Below, piece by piece: positions 10,936-21,756 of a DNA stretch of 64,000 nt (its first letter is position 1; each line of letters opens with the position of its first letter). Position numbers and translations under genes: made by a program. The stretch is from Branchipolynoe longqiensis (Eukaryota; Annelida; Polychaeta; Phyllodocida; Polynoidae): NCBI GenBank assembly GCA_030323885.1, contig CM059193.1, forward strand, positions 74,685,543 to 74,749,542, given 5' to 3'. A model generated the notes under the pieces. It saw only the letters and a program-made list of their open reading frames with translations, was not told the origin of the DNA and did no database searches.

Positions 10936-11125
10936 ATGTACTATATAATTTATTATGTGGATATAAATAATAGCAGCCCTTAATGTTTCTCTCTAGCCAC
11001 CTTTACTTCCATGTTATTCACTGCGGAGTGGACATTCTCTCCTCCCCGCCTGCTCCACACCGTGAAGCAACTACTTTCACTCTGCTCACTTTCAAAACAT
11101 TTCAGTCGTTAGCTGACCATAGTTA

Positions 11126-11422
11126 GGGCCGGTGTGGCGTGCTCAGCCATGTACCATGCTCAGCCGTGTGCATAGACTAAAACTCAAGGCATTGTCAATG
11201 GTCGTAAGTCACTAACCTTATCAATTTAATATAATGTTTTTGGTAAAGATGTTTTCTATATGTGTACCAAGCGATTTGTTAATAGGTGGTGTGGTTTTAG
11301 GGATATTTCACTTGTTCTGTAGTTTCTGTAGGAAAATTACTCACGACCATTGACAATGCCTTGAGTTTGAGTCTATGTACACGGCTGAGCACGGGACACG
11401 GCTGAGCACGCCACACCGGCCT
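11126..11422. mobile_element. MITE F2, 297 bp, about 85-bp inverted arms
   Basis: Left arm: GGCCGGTGTGGCGTGCTCAG, then a second GCTCAGCCGTGTG, ACTCAAGGCATTGTCAATGG. The right arm at 11325-11422 is its reverse complement, ending CACGCCACACCGGCCT. The loop, about 11215-11320, contains TATCAATTTAATATAATG and is related to the interior of F1 (9904-10490). Two subterminal repeats of GCTCAGCCGTG per arm suggest transposase-binding sites. No frame. Confidence 0.75.

Positions 11423-11689
11423 ACTGATCCTGGAACAACAACGCCAATTCCGGATGTCGGCGGTTCGCGGAACTACTCAGGCAGCGTCAGCTCTCTTGGC
11501 AATACTCCGGGGATATCGTTGCATATAGACCTACCTCACATTCAAGCTGTATAATCCGATAAAAGCATCCCAATTTTTGGAGCCAGAATATTCGTCTGGA
11601 TTTGATTCTACATATTCAATTTAGATAGTAGTGACCTATCAGGTCATAGTGCTACTTTAGATTCCAGTAGCACTACCTATGTGGGTCAA

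Positions 11690-11991
11690 CGTAGTGGAAC
11701 GTAGTTGAACGTAGTGAGCAGCGTTTGCCTAACGTCCGTTTAACGTCATTGACGTTCGCTGAACGTGAACAGAACATACGGCGAACATAGACCCTTATGT
11801 TCGGTCTACGTCGAAAGTTTTGAACATGTCCAAAACCTCGATGTAACATGACGTAATGTGATGTAGCTCGACATCAGTCTAACGTCATTCTGACGTCATC
11901 ATAATGTAATCCAACGTATGTCAACGTAATGACGAAAAATCACCACGTTAGGCTCACTTTCGCTCATTACGTCATAGTGTGACATGGGTAT
11690..11991. mobile_element. ACGT-rich palindromic element, one half
   Basis: Begins GTGGGTCAACGTAGTGGAAC and ends ATTACGTCATAGTGTGACAT. Built of ACGT/GACGTC words. The order matches 32390-32690 of the complete element at 32357-33025, including AACATGTCCAAAACC. Only one terminus is seen. Confidence 0.65.

Positions 11992-12034
11992 TAGTATCAT
12001 ATGGTATTTGCATAGTCTTCATTACTTCAACGTG

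Positions 12035-12275
12035 CACACCAAAACTAATTGCTCCTATTTTCACTTAAAATATCCCCAAAGTTAAATATCTCAAATAAAA
12101 TTAGCAAAGTAGGTCATAAGCACAAACCAAATACAGATATCTCAAACAATAAGCTGAAACTCAAAACTATCATTTTATCAAACTTTAAAGTGCATGGTTG
12201 GTCGTCTAGAATTTAGCGACAATACACTAGATTTATATCGGATATTGATGGATTGAGGAACCGCACTTTATCAAT
12035..12275. repeat. Diverged MITE D remnant plus about 90-bp mini-TIR element
   Basis: Bases 12050-12185 (TATTTTCACTTAAAATATCC, then TCAAACAATAAGCTGAAACT) resemble the reversed MITE D. Bases 12185-12275 begin TTTAAAGTGC and end GCACTTTATC. Their interior, TATATCGGATATTGATGGAT, recurs at 18236-18328 with TATAGGATATTGATGGATTT between AAAAGTGCCC and CCCACTTTA, so this is a tiny repeated inverted element. Confidence 0.5.

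Positions 12276-12534
12276 TTCCTCTGCACCTTAGATGTTATTA
12301 GGTCGGCACTCCTCCATCTCCACAACTCGCTCCACCTATGTACAATCCTTCTCTTCCTAGCTGGCCATTTAAGATGACCTTGACATTGCGCATCCATGTA
12401 ATAACCGTAGACAATGGACAATCAAACCCAACGCTCTGCGTCTGCAGTCAGATGGCACTCACCATATATGGGAATGCTGAATCAGTAAGACTAAGAGCGA
12501 ACGCTTCTTTCCGCTGAGATCTAATCCCGATTGA

Positions 12535-12690
12535 GTCAAAATAATTATTTTACAAAATTAATACTTGTCAATCCCTAGCCTAGACCTCAGCATGGACAAG
12601 ATAGGGACAGGATTGGTTTGCTCAGTATCAGGATACTGGACCCTTGATGCTGGTGATCTGGTCACTCAGTGGGGCAGCACTGTCACGTTT
12535..12690 (+). repeat. SINE A 5' body segment, probably split
   Basis: TTAATACTTGTCAATCCCTA, GCTCAGTATCAGGATACTGG and CTCAGTGGGGCAGCACT follow SINE A order, then the match stops. It appears to resume at 13277-13385 with AAGTCGTCATGAATGTGA, so bases of about 12690-13277 look like an insertion into this copy. 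The tRNA-like head is missing. Confidence 0.6.

Positions 12691-13276
12691 TCATGACTTG
12701 ACTTACAATGGTTGCCGGCTGCAGAACTGCAGCAATATAGAGAGGCACTGATAAATCGGTCCAATCTTTGGTTGAAGATTAATCTTCTGGTGGGACGGTT
12801 GTAGAAGCTAGGGATGACTTTACAACAATTAAACGACAAGTCGTTGGGGCGGCCCCGAATCACTCAGGTCCGGCGGTACCACAGCACTTGTATCTAGTCA
12901 ACATCAGCAAGGGTTTAGGAGGAAGGGACGGGTAAAGGTGGGTCCAGTAGTTCCAGCAACAAGAACAAAGCGAGACTAACAATAAGGTAAAGGGCCCCAC
13001 CCAAGCAAGCAACTAACTCCCTTGATCAGGGGGAGAAGTAAGCCTGGGAGAAAAATAAAAAGGGTAGAGTATAGGAAAGAGAAATGAGGAGAGTTGAGTC
13101 AAAGGACTGTGTCTATTTGCTCTAGGGTGACCAGCTGGCGAGCCAAAGACACGGCCAGAGTAGAGTACAAAGTGAAATGCTGGTGGGCTCCCCCTCCTGG
13201 AACTCTTTTGAGACAATATCAAGGAGGAGCATGGACTGCAGAGAGGAGATAGAGAGAGATGTGGACAATGTGCGGT
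12691..13276. other. Candidate insertion between two SINE A halves, about 590 bp
   Basis: Not recognised. It contains AGTATAGGAAAGAGAAATGA and TGGTGGGCTCCCCCTCCTGG, which in style resemble the LTR-like elements at 5386 and 36000, but no terminal match or target duplication could be fixed by eye. The minus-strand open frames here are not supported as genes. Confidence 0.4.

Positions 13277-13385
13277 CCGGATAGCAAGTGAAGTCGTCAT
13301 GAATGTGAACTATCACAAGTCGGTATCCCTCTTGATATGACCGGAGATGTTGCTAGAATATGCATCCCCAAGAAACAAATAATCT
13277..13385 (+). repeat. SINE A 3' tail
   Basis: GAACTATCACAAGTCGGTAT, then ATATGACCGGAGATGTTGCT and a CAAGAAACAAATAA run. Likely the continuation of the copy at 12535-12690. Confidence 0.65.

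Positions 13386-13486
13386 AGCCCTGCAATTACA
13401 ATGGCTAAGCGAGCATTTTGACCTAAATAATGTTGACCTTGTTTGGTGTCTGAAGGCCTTTAACAAACTAAGTGTTTTGTTCATTT

Positions 13487-13817
13487 GATTGGTTGTTGTA
13501 TTGTTAGGTCCTGGCAGCATTTATGGTCATATCAGGACGGGTGCTGACTTGTGACAGTCTGCACTCATGGCAAATTCATAGTGCTGCCCCAGTTGGAGAC
13601 CAGGCCACCAGCACCATGGCCTGATATGCCACTCAGTCACATTATCCTGACACCGAGCCAACCAGTTCTTGCCCCTATCCTAATGCTGCCGACCACCTGG
13701 CTAGGAAGCAACGAGTATCACATTTGTAAGTTATTGGTTTGACTCCGACCAGGAATTGAACTCCCGACCTTCCGCACGAGAGGCCTGCGCTCTACTGAGT
13801 CGTCCACCGCGTCCTGT
13487..13817 (-). repeat. SINE A (minus), full length, type-I head
   Basis: TTGGTTGTTGTATTGTTAGG, CTCATGGCAAATTCATAGTG, ATGCCACTCAGTCACATTAT, AAGTTATTGGTTTGACTCCG, then B box (GGAATTGAACTCCCGACC) and A box (GCTCTACTGAGTCGTCCACC). 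Immediately followed by a G-rich tract. Confidence 0.85.

Positions 13818-13847
13818 AAGGGATCCGTGAATGCTTCTTAAAGTGAT

Positions 13848-14115
13848 GGCCGAACGGCGGGGCGGGGCAGTGGACGGGGCGGTTGGGGGGGGGGCGGTTG
13901 GGGGGGGGGGGGGGGGGGGGGATGGGGTGGGGCGGCGCGGGTTGGGCGGGGGGCGGCGGGCCGGTGAACGGGATGGGGTGCGGCGGGGCGCGGCGGGACG
14001 CGGCGTGACGCGGCGGGACGCGGCGGGGCGGTAAACGGGGCGGTGCGCGGCGGGGCGGGACGGTGGGCTGGGCGGGGCGGCTTATGGTGGGGGCGGGGGT
14101 GATCGGAGATCGGGC
13848..14115. repeat. G-rich (GGCGG/GGGG) tract
   Basis: Runs of GGGG and the unit GGGACGCGGC. Up to 20 consecutive G at about 13902-13920. Strong G-quadruplex potential on the plus strand. The A/P/R-rich open frames on both strands follow from base composition. 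Confidence 0.85.

Positions 14116-14500
14116 CTCAGGGATCGGTTTGAAGGAAGGGTGAGGTGGAAGGGAATAAAGAGAGGGGGGGGCGGTGGATCTCATTTCCGGTATCTGCTAA
14201 TGGCATGCGCACATTTGTGTCGATTCGCGACTGTGTGCACCGGAAACATTGCCCAACTACTTCGATTACCCCGACTTGCCACCTTAGGGTACAGTTGATG
14301 CATTGGCTCGTTATAGATCAGGGCGTCTGGCTGTGAGAGCGATCACGCAACTTAATGTGTTAATGTCCCACTAATGAATATCTGTTACTGCCATTAATTT
14401 AATGCCCGCTCTGTTCTCTGTTCTCTGTTCGGCTACGTTTCACTAGCTCCCTCATCCACCAGTTTCCACGGAGTAGACCTCTTTCCCGACGCACAACTGT
14116..14500. other. Unassigned DNA
   Basis: Nothing recognisable apart from a short CTGTTCTCTGTTCTCTGTTC slip at about 14410. Confidence 0.4.

Positions 14501-14970
14501 GCATGGTGGCCGGATCGGTAGAGCGCTGGCCTCGCGTGCGGGAGATCGGGACTTTGGTTCCCAGTCGAGTCAAAGCAACGGTTTATACAATCGATACTTG
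14601 TCGCTTCCTAGTCTGGCACTCAGCATCAATAGGATAGGGCAAGGACTGGTTAACTCATTGTCTGGATATTGTGACTGACTTGGATATCGGCTCATGGTGC
14701 CAGCAGCTTGATTACCTATTGCGGCAGCACTATAAAGTTGCCATAAGTGTGCACTGTCACAAGTCGGTACCCGTCCTGGTATGACCTTAGATGTTGCCAA
14801 GATGTAAATCTCCAATGACCTACCAACCTATCAGGTCATAGTGCTGGTGGCTTCGTCTCCCAGTGGGGCAGCACAATAAAGTTGCCATGAGTGCGCATTA
14901 TCACAAGTCGGTACCCATCCTGATATGACCTTAGCTGTTGCCAGGACATTAAATCTCCAACAAGCACCCA
14501..14970 (+). repeat. SINE A, full length, with a second tail
   Basis: Head GGTGGCCGGATCGGTAGAGC with B box TTTGGTTCCCAGTCGAGTC, body to GATGTTGCCAAGATGTAAAT at 14815, then ACCTACCAACC. A second segment, 14832-14970 (GGGGCAGCACAATAAAGTTG, then GCTGTTGCCAGGACATTAAA), repeats the last 130 bp, the same tail-duplication pattern as at 2956-3395. 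Confidence 0.85.

Positions 14971-15201
14971 ACCATATCCAGAAGAGTAGTTGTCGCCAGC
15001 TCTAAGTGCCCCTTACACTCTATCTTACTAACACCACAATGTCTAGTTACCAAATGGGGGGGTTTGTGGTGAAAAAAAATGTACAAGCTATTATTTTAGT
15101 TTCTGCCGTTGCCATTAAACAGCATTATTGGTTGTGGAAAATCCTATCTAGAACATTGGCTGTAGGACGTGTGACACAGTTTTCTGCTACCAGCAACTTC
15201 C
14971..15201. other. Unassigned DNA between SINE A and a TIR element
   Basis: No repeat recognised. A 66-codon frame at 15006-15206 has no recognisable motif. Confidence 0.35.

Positions 15202-15563
15202 AATAGATCCCGCCAGTTAAGCTAGTGACATCTGTCGGCAACATCTAGAACCACTCTAGTCTGGTACATTCTGTAAACTGCCTATAAGTTGACATAGTAA
15301 TAATAGTATATCTCCATAAAGAATGCTTGGACACAAATTAAAATGCCTGATTATATTCATATATTCATATTGCAACAGGGTTCAAGCTCTTATCCTTGTA
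15401 ATATATCTTTAAAAAAATGACAACTATATTGTATTTTTCTTCTGATATTTCACCGCCACTCTGTTCACGTATTACACCCCTCCAGTTAAGCTAGTGACAT
15501 CTATCGGCAAAATCTGGAAACACTCTATTTGGGTACTTTCCAGCTTAACTGGCGGGGTCTATT
15202..15563. mobile_element. TIR element, 362 bp
   Basis: AATAGATCCCGCCAGTTAAG at the left and CTTAACTGGCGGGGTCTATT at the right are inverted. A second internal copy, CCAGTTAAGCTAGTGACATC, lies at 15483, a direct repeat of 15213-15232. Non-coding. Superfamily unclear. Confidence 0.65.

Positions 15564-15729
15564 GTCATCAGAAGTGTAGTTGGTATTGGAAATCCTCTAT
15601 ACGACCTTTTCTCACAGAACAGGATGCACAGCGAGCTGCTGCCCACAATATTAGTTCTTCCAACTGCCGATAGTTGTCAGGTTGGTTATAGAAATCCTCT
15701 AGAAGACCTCTGCGATTGATCATGCTTCA

Positions 15730-15757
15730 AATCATCATCATCATCATCATCATCAAT
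15730..15757. repeat. (ATC)n microsatellite
   Basis: Eight ATC units. Similar CAT/ATG runs terminate the LINE fragments at 25610, 37368, 44877, 50175 and 61560, so this may mark a vanished LINE 3' end, but no LINE sequence adjoins it. Confidence 0.7.

Positions 15758-15807
15758 CACTTAACCACGAAGGTCATTAGGGCACCACATATGACCTTGA
15801 AACCAGT

Positions 15808-16150
15808 TGTAAAGTCCATGGCTCGAATCTGTGGTGGGGTAGGCAGGCTATGGTGAAATCAATACAGACAAAAATAGAAAGGAAGAGTATAAAGAGTGAA
15901 AGAAGAGAGCCAAGCCCTCAAGTTTATTCATTATATGGTACATGGCATATCACCTGACCACATTCTCCCAATGATAATCAAGCATCTACAGCTCTACCAA
16001 TGAGAGACAAGCATTTCCGGTCCCCATGGTTACAGTGATCTGCCCCCCACCACCAAGCGACGTGGCTCCCTTGGTCACCACCTGCCCTGAGCTGAGTGTG
16101 TGGTGATCCATGACTAGCAGAGGGGGGAGGGGGTAGTGGGTAGATGGTCA
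15808..16150 (+). mobile_element. LTR-like element T2, 5' part
   Basis: Starts TGTAAAGTCCATGGCTCGAA, then GGCAGGCTATGGTGAAATCA and AGGAAGAGTATAAAGAGTGA. It matches the reverse complement of 36150-36493 well for the first 120 bp. The other terminus is missing because MITE D-like DNA begins at about 16150. Confidence 0.6.

Positions 16151-16205
16151 ATGTAATATATTTATCTCAGAAAAATGACAGAAACTCAAAACCATCGGAT
16201 TATGC
16150..16205 (-). mobile_element. MITE D terminal fragment
   Basis: AATATATTTATCTCAGAAAA, then CAAAACCATCGGATTATGCA, matching the terminus of the copy at 24026-24385. Confidence 0.65.

Positions 16206-16621
16206 ATCTGGGATTGGTCCCACTGCTTCACTGGTCACGGATGGTCCAGTGTATTATTAACAACCCCACCCCAAAAACATAATTCATAAACTCACATAAC
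16301 TAGCTACATTAGAGATACACTAGAATTTTCCTAACAAACCAACATTTATATACCGCTTGCCTAACTGCAACTGAACATTAAAACTTACTACAAGTTTACC
16401 AACTGAATACAGAAGATAACTTCTGCTTACATTCTAAATACTATGTAAATACTCACATTGATCTGACTAATATTGATCTGGTTATATGACACTACTGTAC
16501 CATATTGGTATGGAACTTTGAGTTTCAGAATTTCATTGTGTTACATGGTGCAAATTGTCTATTCAACAGGTATTGTACACCTTATTCTATGTACCTTTTG
16601 TGTAAATAACCCTGAATTGAA
16206..16621. other. Unassigned AT-rich DNA upstream of a repeat N tail
   Basis: No recognisable element. The segment runs directly into the tailed block at 16622, so it could be the 3'UTR-like body of that retroposed sequence. Confidence 0.35.

Positions 16622-16700
16622 AAATGGCTGGAAGACCAGTGCTTCGGCACTGACAAAAGAATTATTCAGCAGAATAAACATATTTACAAAAAAAACAAAA
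16622..16700 (+). repeat. Repeat N 3' tail
   Basis: ATGGCTGGAAGACCAGTGCT, CGGCACTGACAAAAG, CAGCAGAATAAACATATTTA and an A-rich run with C interruptions. The most similar copy to 419-520. Confidence 0.65.

Positions 16701-16779
16701 AAAACAAGTGATTGATATTTATAGTGGAAAGACCAGGTAGGTTTCGTTTGTTTATGACATTGACATAGCAGTAGATGTT

Positions 16780-16898
16780 ACAATGCATAGCGTCAACGGA
16801 ACCGATTTACTACTTTAGCAATTGGCCGGCATGGACTCTAGAACTGGAATCTGGTCAGGTCGCGGTTAGTCAGTCTGGTTGACGCAGTGCATTGCCGG
16780..16898. mobile_element. Small inverted element, about 118 bp
   Basis: ACAATGCATAGCGTCAACGG at the left, GGTTGACGCAGTGCATTG at the right. Only one copy was seen, so transposition is not shown. Confidence 0.35.

Positions 16899-17615
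16899 TT
16901 AATTAGTGTCCAAATCCAACACATCTACTCCACTGAAGACAGTGGGTCCATTAACAAACCTACTTAGAGTGGTCTGGTGTAGCTGTTGCCCAGCCAGTCT
17001 CGGCAATAAATACGTCCTATATTGCAATTAATTCATGCACTACCTACACACAATTTCATTTAATAAATAATTAAGCGATGCAAGACCGATATAGGTTTAA
17101 AGTGGCATTTATTTTAAAGCCAATGATGGTAACATCGAACAGTAATGAATATATAGTCTTAATGTACGCTAACAGATGCTCAACCAATCGAATCTACCCT
17201 TGAGTTCTGGGTGAGTGGGAGGCTCAAAAACCCAACACTGTGTCGATATGTGTTGTCCGGTTCAGCTGCTACGGTAGAATGATTCGACTGAAATGTTATG
17301 ACTTAATGTGGTCAGCTCGGCATCCACGTTTAGCGTGTCGGCTGCAGGGGCAGTTCAAAGTGCATCATCAATTCGTTAGTCGGCGCCATAATCGCACAAT
17401 TTGAATATAGGTAATAGTGTATAGTAACTCTCCAGGTGGGGTAGGGGCTCAGTACAGAGCCAAAGCTGGTTAAGTCGGGTGAATAGATATCATTGAATAT
17501 ATAACTGCCGGCCCCACATGCTAAATTACCCATGTTGTGGCCAACATGAACAATGTGTTGATTAATAACTTTAGTAAAAATCTGGCTAGAAAGCTACGTC
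17601 TGCGTAATCTGAGGA
16899..17615. other. Unassigned DNA
   Basis: No repeat or coding signal recognised. A 67-codon minus-strand frame at 17330-17533 has no motif. Confidence 0.35.

Positions 17616-17619
17616 ATGT

Positions 17620-17840
17620 ATTGTAGTAGTCTGCACTGACCTCTCAGGCAAGGAGCCACATAGACAGGTGGGTGTGGGGAGGGTGATTGCATCAGGGAGC
17701 TTAGGTGATGTAATGATAAACATCCTGTCCGGGAATGCAAGAGATGTGGGTTTGATTCTCACTCTAGGCGCAATATTTCCCATTTCCATCATCCCCACAA
17801 CACTGGTTTCCATGACCAAGATCCTATACAATCTACACGC
17620..17840 (+). repeat. SINE-like repeat P, copy 1
   Basis: GGAGCCACATAGACAGGTGG, AGGGTGATTGCATCAGGGAG, TGTAATGATAAACATCCTGT, then a B-box-like GTGGGTTTGATTCTC and CTAGGCGCAATATTTCCCAT. The copy at 21825-22015 (minus) has the same order. 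The A/B-box-like spacing suggests a tRNA-derived SINE, but only two copies are seen and the tail is undefined. Confidence 0.5.

Positions 17841-17904
17841 TGTATGATTGTTTAACCTGCCCTGTATATATATATATATGTATGTAAAGCATTGCCTGAA
17901 TGTC

Positions 17905-18170
17905 TCTCGAGTCAAACCAATGGCTTTTGGTACTTGTTGCTTCCTAGCCAGGCGCTCGCCCCTATTAGAATAGGGCAAGGACTGGTTGGCTCAGTGTCAG
18001 GATAATGTGACTGAGTGCAATATCAGGTCATGGAGCTGGCCACCTGGGCTCCTTGTGGGGCAGCACTATAAAATCACCATGAGTGCGCTCTGTCACAAGT
18101 CGGTACCTGTCCTGATATGATGTTAGATGTTGCCAGGACGGAAAACTCCAACAACCAACCAACCAAGGCT
17905..18170 (+). repeat. SINE A, 5'-truncated
   Basis: Starts inside the head at CGAGTCAAACCAATGGCTTT and continues through GGGGCAGCACTATAAAATCA to GATGTTGCCAGGACGGAAAA, ending in a CCAACAACCAACCAACC run and a TA microsatellite. 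The tRNA-like boxes are lost. Confidence 0.85.

Positions 18171-18235
18171 TCCTTCCATATATATATATATATTTAGACA
18201 GATATGCAGAAGCCCCAAAAGATGGTGTTCTGGAA

Positions 18236-18328
18236 CTTTAAAAGTGCCCAGTTGTCTAAGATTTGGTGATGGTGTGCTTAATTTATATATAGGATATTGA
18301 TGGATTTGGGGACCCCCACTTTACGCAT
18236..18328. mobile_element. Mini-TIR element, about 90 bp, copy 2
   Basis: AAAAGTGCCCAGTTGTCTAA to GGACCCCCACTTTA. Partner of 12185-12275. Confidence 0.45.

Positions 18329-18405
18329 GCCCGGTAAAGTTACCCAGGTATTGTCTACATGCAACATCCCAATATGGCCTATACAGTGACACGCGACTGA
18401 ATACA

Positions 18406-18520
18406 CAGTATAACCCTGGTGAACCAAACTTGAAGGGACCCTAGCAATTTGTTTGGATTAACCGATCATCGGTTTAACCAAGCTTTCGCTTCGATTTTGA
18501 CTTGGCTTTGGCAATAACGC
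18406..18520. mobile_element. Tigger/pogo-like MITE, partial
   Basis: CAGTATAACCCTGGTGAACC, then TTTGGATTAACCGATCATCG. Matches the left end and subterminal repeats of the complete element that follows. No right end was found. Confidence 0.6.

Positions 18521-18584
18521 GCATGCATTATGAATGTAATATACAGTGTATGTGGACACTTTGATTGTTTGTTGTATGTATATA

Positions 18585-18921
18585 CAGTATAACCCTGTTA
18601 AACCAAGCTTGCATGAACCAAACAATCGGTTATTCCAAACTTTTTTTGGCGGTTCGGCAAAATACTACCATTTATCATATAAAAAAGTCTCAGATGACCT
18701 TATAACCACATGAAAGTTTAGTTTAATCGCACCGGAAGTGGCCTAGGGCCCAACCATTTTGTTTGGATTAACTGATACTTTGGATTAACCAACTTTAGTT
18801 CAACAAACTTTTTTATATGATAAATGGTAGTACTACTACTAGTATTTTGCCGGGCCGCCGGTAAAGTTTGGATCAACCGATCGTTTGGTTTAACCGAGTT
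18901 TGTTGTAATGGGGTTGTACTG
18585..18921. mobile_element. Tigger/pogo-like MITE, 337 bp, TA-flanked
   Basis: CAGTATAACCCTGTTAAACC at the left and GGGGTTGTACTG at the right, with TA on both sides. The arms continue to mirror each other (ACTACCATTTATCATATAAA against TTATATGATAAATGGTAGT). The TA duplication and a CAGTATAACC-type start are typical of Tc1/mariner elements of the Tigger/pogo group. It has no transposase. Confidence 0.75.

Positions 18922-18954
18922 TATTAGGTTTCCTACCTATTCGCTCTTGCACAA

Positions 18955-19258
18955 GCCGGGGTGGTCAGATTTCTGAAGAGCGCCGAGTTCCAGAATAGAA
19001 GGCCGTGGGTTCGACACCCGGCGGAGTCAAATCAGTGACTTAGACACTGTAAACTTGTCTCCGTTTAGCTAAAGGCGCTGTGTTATTATGATAGAGCAAT
19101 GACTGGTTTGTGTAGTGTCAGGATATTGTGACTGAGTGGGATATCGATTCATGGTGCCGGTGGGTTTGTCTCCTAGAGGGGCAGCACTATAAAGTCGCCA
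19201 TGTATGTGCACTGTCACAAGTCGGTACATGTTCTGATAGCACCATTAAATGTAGATAA
18955..19258 (+). repeat. SINE A with degenerate head
   Basis: B box GGGTTCGACACCCGGCGGAG, body GACTGAGTGGGATATCGATT, GGGGCAGCACTATAAAGTCG. The 3' end stops before the TTGCTAGGACGTAAAAC terminus, so the tail is eroded. Confidence 0.75.

Positions 19259-19789
19259 AAGATTCACCCCGTACTGACAGTAACAGGGGTGAAAACCAAC
19301 CCATTAGAAAAGCTGGCGAAGAATTTTGACATGCTGGGGAAATAAATTGAGTGAATAATGCCTTAATTTAAGAAGCAAAATATATTCTTTATATATGTTT
19401 TTATATTTACCCGCTACGTTTGAGTGGAAAAGTATAATAAAACATCTAGCTTAATAAGATTTAAAAGTGAAATCGACGGTGTTCAATGGCCGCCATCTTG
19501 TCTTTTTGCATTCTCTCCCATTTCACCAAATCTGTGCACTAAAGCTATTTTCGCCTGTATTTACACTACGATGTCGTTCACCCATGTACTACAAGTACAG
19601 GGTGAATCTTTTATCTACATTAAATGTTGCTAGGGCATGAACGTCTGGGATCGTCCAAAGTGGTAAACATTTTCAAGGTAACTACTTTCCCAGACCTCCC
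19701 CCCCACTCTCCTGCCCCCCCCCCCCCCCTAAAGTAATCCACATCCACATTTTATTATAAACCCAGACCGGATGGCCAGAATAGTTGACA
19259..19789. other. Unassigned DNA with a poly-C run
   Basis: A run of about 15 C at 19712-19728 within a C-rich stretch. No gene or element recognised. The 69- and 92-codon frames here carry no known motif. Confidence 0.35.

Positions 19790-20395
19790 GTACAGGGGGC
19801 AAACTTGGACGTATACATACCGTATACATAGCGTATGACCAACATATGGCTAACCTGCCTCCCGGTGAAAAATGCTCGAATTACGCTCACAATATATTCG
19901 CAGAACACCGGTGAACGTTATATAAGTTATTCAATCACCAGAAATATGCCTCATACATTACATACATCAAGTCACGCTGGAGAAATGCTAAACATATGCT
20001 AGACGTACGTTAGATGTACGTTACCCATACATTGTCAGTACACAGACAGTATGTTCCCACTGCCTTAAACATAGGTCAATGCAGTGCAACGTAGTGAACA
20101 AAGTTTGTCTAATGTACGTCTAACATACATCGACATACACCTAATGTGTACATAACATACAGCCAACGTAAAATCCATACATTTTCAAACTTTGTCGTAT
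20201 CTCGAAAGTTTTGTGCATGCACAAAATTTTGCCGACCCCCTGACACGCGATGCCGTATCTCGACGAACATCGACGTACATTGACGTATACCAATGAGCGC
20301 CTAACGCACACGTAACATGTAACAACGTATCCCGACGTAGCGGCCAAAAATCATGTACGTTGGGGTACGTTAGCACGATGCATCGTAATATGACA
19790..20395. mobile_element. ACGT/TACGT-rich palindromic element, diverged copy
   Basis: Dense CGTA/TACG/ACGT words, a central GCATGCACAAAATTTTGCCG, and an end with ATGACAGCCCCTTAA that matches GTGTGACAGCCCC at the end of 32357-33025. The left end near 19790-19800 is not clear. Most divergent of the three copies. Confidence 0.55.

Positions 20396-20937
20396 GCCCC
20401 TTAAACTGGCTGTGGTCGGGGTAGAACGTGGCTGCAAGAAAATGTTGGGCATCCTCAAGAGTTCTGGAGCCCCATTCCGTTCTAGCCCGTCCATTTCATT
20501 CATAAAAAGACCATAAAAAGTTGCTACTACGTCCATTCCGTTCGCACCCAGTTTGAGCCCTTTCAGCGACATTTTCAAGAACATAGTGAGAACTAGTTCA
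20601 GTGTGATGGGTGTATTAGCCTCCACTACGTTCAACTACTTCCACTAACGTGTATGTGACTGGGCTTTTACAAAGAACAAACGAAAGGAACACCCTTCCCT
20701 GATACCAGATCTCCCTATCCCTCCATCTCTGTCTCTGTCTGTCTCTCTGTCTGTGTCCCCAAGGGCGTAGCTGCGGGATGTTTTGTCCAGTTAGAACACT
20801 CACGGTTACTACATCAACATGCCTTCTGTATAGATAACACACCCTGCATACCAAGTATGGAGCAGCCATTGCCTCATATATGTGGTGAAGCGAAGGTTTC
20901 CCTGCACTGCTGCAGCGAATCAACGGGTGTGGCATGA
20396..20937. other. Unassigned DNA
   Basis: A short ACGTTCAACT-like piece (CTACGTTCAACTACTTCCAC) at 20624-20645 links to the satellite at 6495. A CT/GT-rich microsatellite lies at 20715-20757. Nothing else recognised. Confidence 0.35.

Positions 20938-21290
20938 TGGTTTGTTGTTGTTTTACGTCCTAGCAACATCTAATGTCATATCAGGACAGGTACTGACTTC
21001 TGACAGTGCTCACTCATGGCGACTCTATAGTGCTGCCCCACTGGGAGACCAGGCCACCAGCAACCTTGACTTGATATCCCACTCAGTACATTATCCTGAT
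21101 ACTGAGCCAACCAGTCCTTGCCCTATCCTAATAATGCCGAGTGCCTGGCTAGGAAGTGACAAGTATCAATTTTTGAGTCATTAGTTTGACACGATCCGTG
21201 TTCAAACACACAAACCCATGTGTTCGGATCCCCCAATCTCCCAAAACATGAGACGGACGCTCAACTCATTCGGCCATCCCGTCTGCTCTG
20938..21290 (-). repeat. SINE A (minus), full length, type-II head
   Basis: TTTTACGTCCTAGCAACATC through GACTCTATAGTGCTGCCCCA and AAGTGACAAGTATCAATTTT. The head carries the extra 30-bp segment AACCCATGTGTTCGGATCCC between the B and A boxes that defines type II. It ends at CATTCGGCCATCCCGTCTGC. Confidence 0.85.

Positions 21291-21321
21291 TGGCATGATG
21301 GCTGTCAGGGTAGGGTACATA

Positions 21322-21443
21322 AGAGTTCAGGTGCAAATCCCCGTACATGCCAATCCAAAAATGTAGTTTAAATAAAAGATTGTTACTTGAAAATAATATT
21401 CTTTCTCACTTATACCACTTTTAATACTTACAATTAAATAGAG
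21322..21443 (+). mobile_element. MITE G, left half
   Basis: AAGAGTTCAGGTGCAAATCC, CCAATCCAAAAATGTAGTTT, GATTGTTACTTGAAAATAAT, then it stops where SINE C starts at 21446. The right half is not found after the SINE, so this copy was truncated, not merely split. Confidence 0.65.

Positions 21444-21445
21444 GT

Positions 21446-21756
21446 GTTCTCTGTGGCGGAGTGGTTAGAGTGTCTGACATTTTTCTAGGTCGGACTCCTA
21501 ATCTGAAGGTCGGTGGTTCGATTCCCTGTGCCCCCATCTCTGCCAATTTGGATTTCCACCGCTGTGTATAACTTACAGCGTCATCAAAGGCCAGTTGCTC
21601 TCATACCACATCTATGTGGTATGGGAGGTTAAAAATCCCTTCGGTCGGTAAAAGTGTAGGCTCGGGCTTTCTCTCGACAAACTCTATAATGGTGAAAACA
21701 AGCCTATTCAGGCTTATCCATGATAGGCAGTATAAATCTTCAACAACAAAAAGATA
21446..21756 (+). repeat. SINE C, tail type T1
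   Basis: Prototype of family C: A box TGGCGGAGTGGTTAGAGTGT, a variable-loop-like CTAGGTCGGACTCCTAATCT, B box GGTCGGTGGTTCGATTCCCT (resembling a Ser/Leu-class tRNA with a long extra arm), a hairpin body (ACCGCTGTGTATAACTTACA), and tail T1 (GGTGAAAACAAGCCTATTCA, GGCAGTATAAATCTTCAA) with an A-rich end. No coding capacity. Confidence 0.85.

Noticed and set aside
13792..14184. Proline-rich minus-strand frame (130 codons)
   Set aside because: Explained by the G-rich tract read on the C-rich strand. No motif.
15730..15757. (ATC)8 as proof of a LINE 3' end
   Set aside because: No LINE coding or 3' sequence adjoins it and no target duplication was seen, so it is recorded only as a microsatellite.
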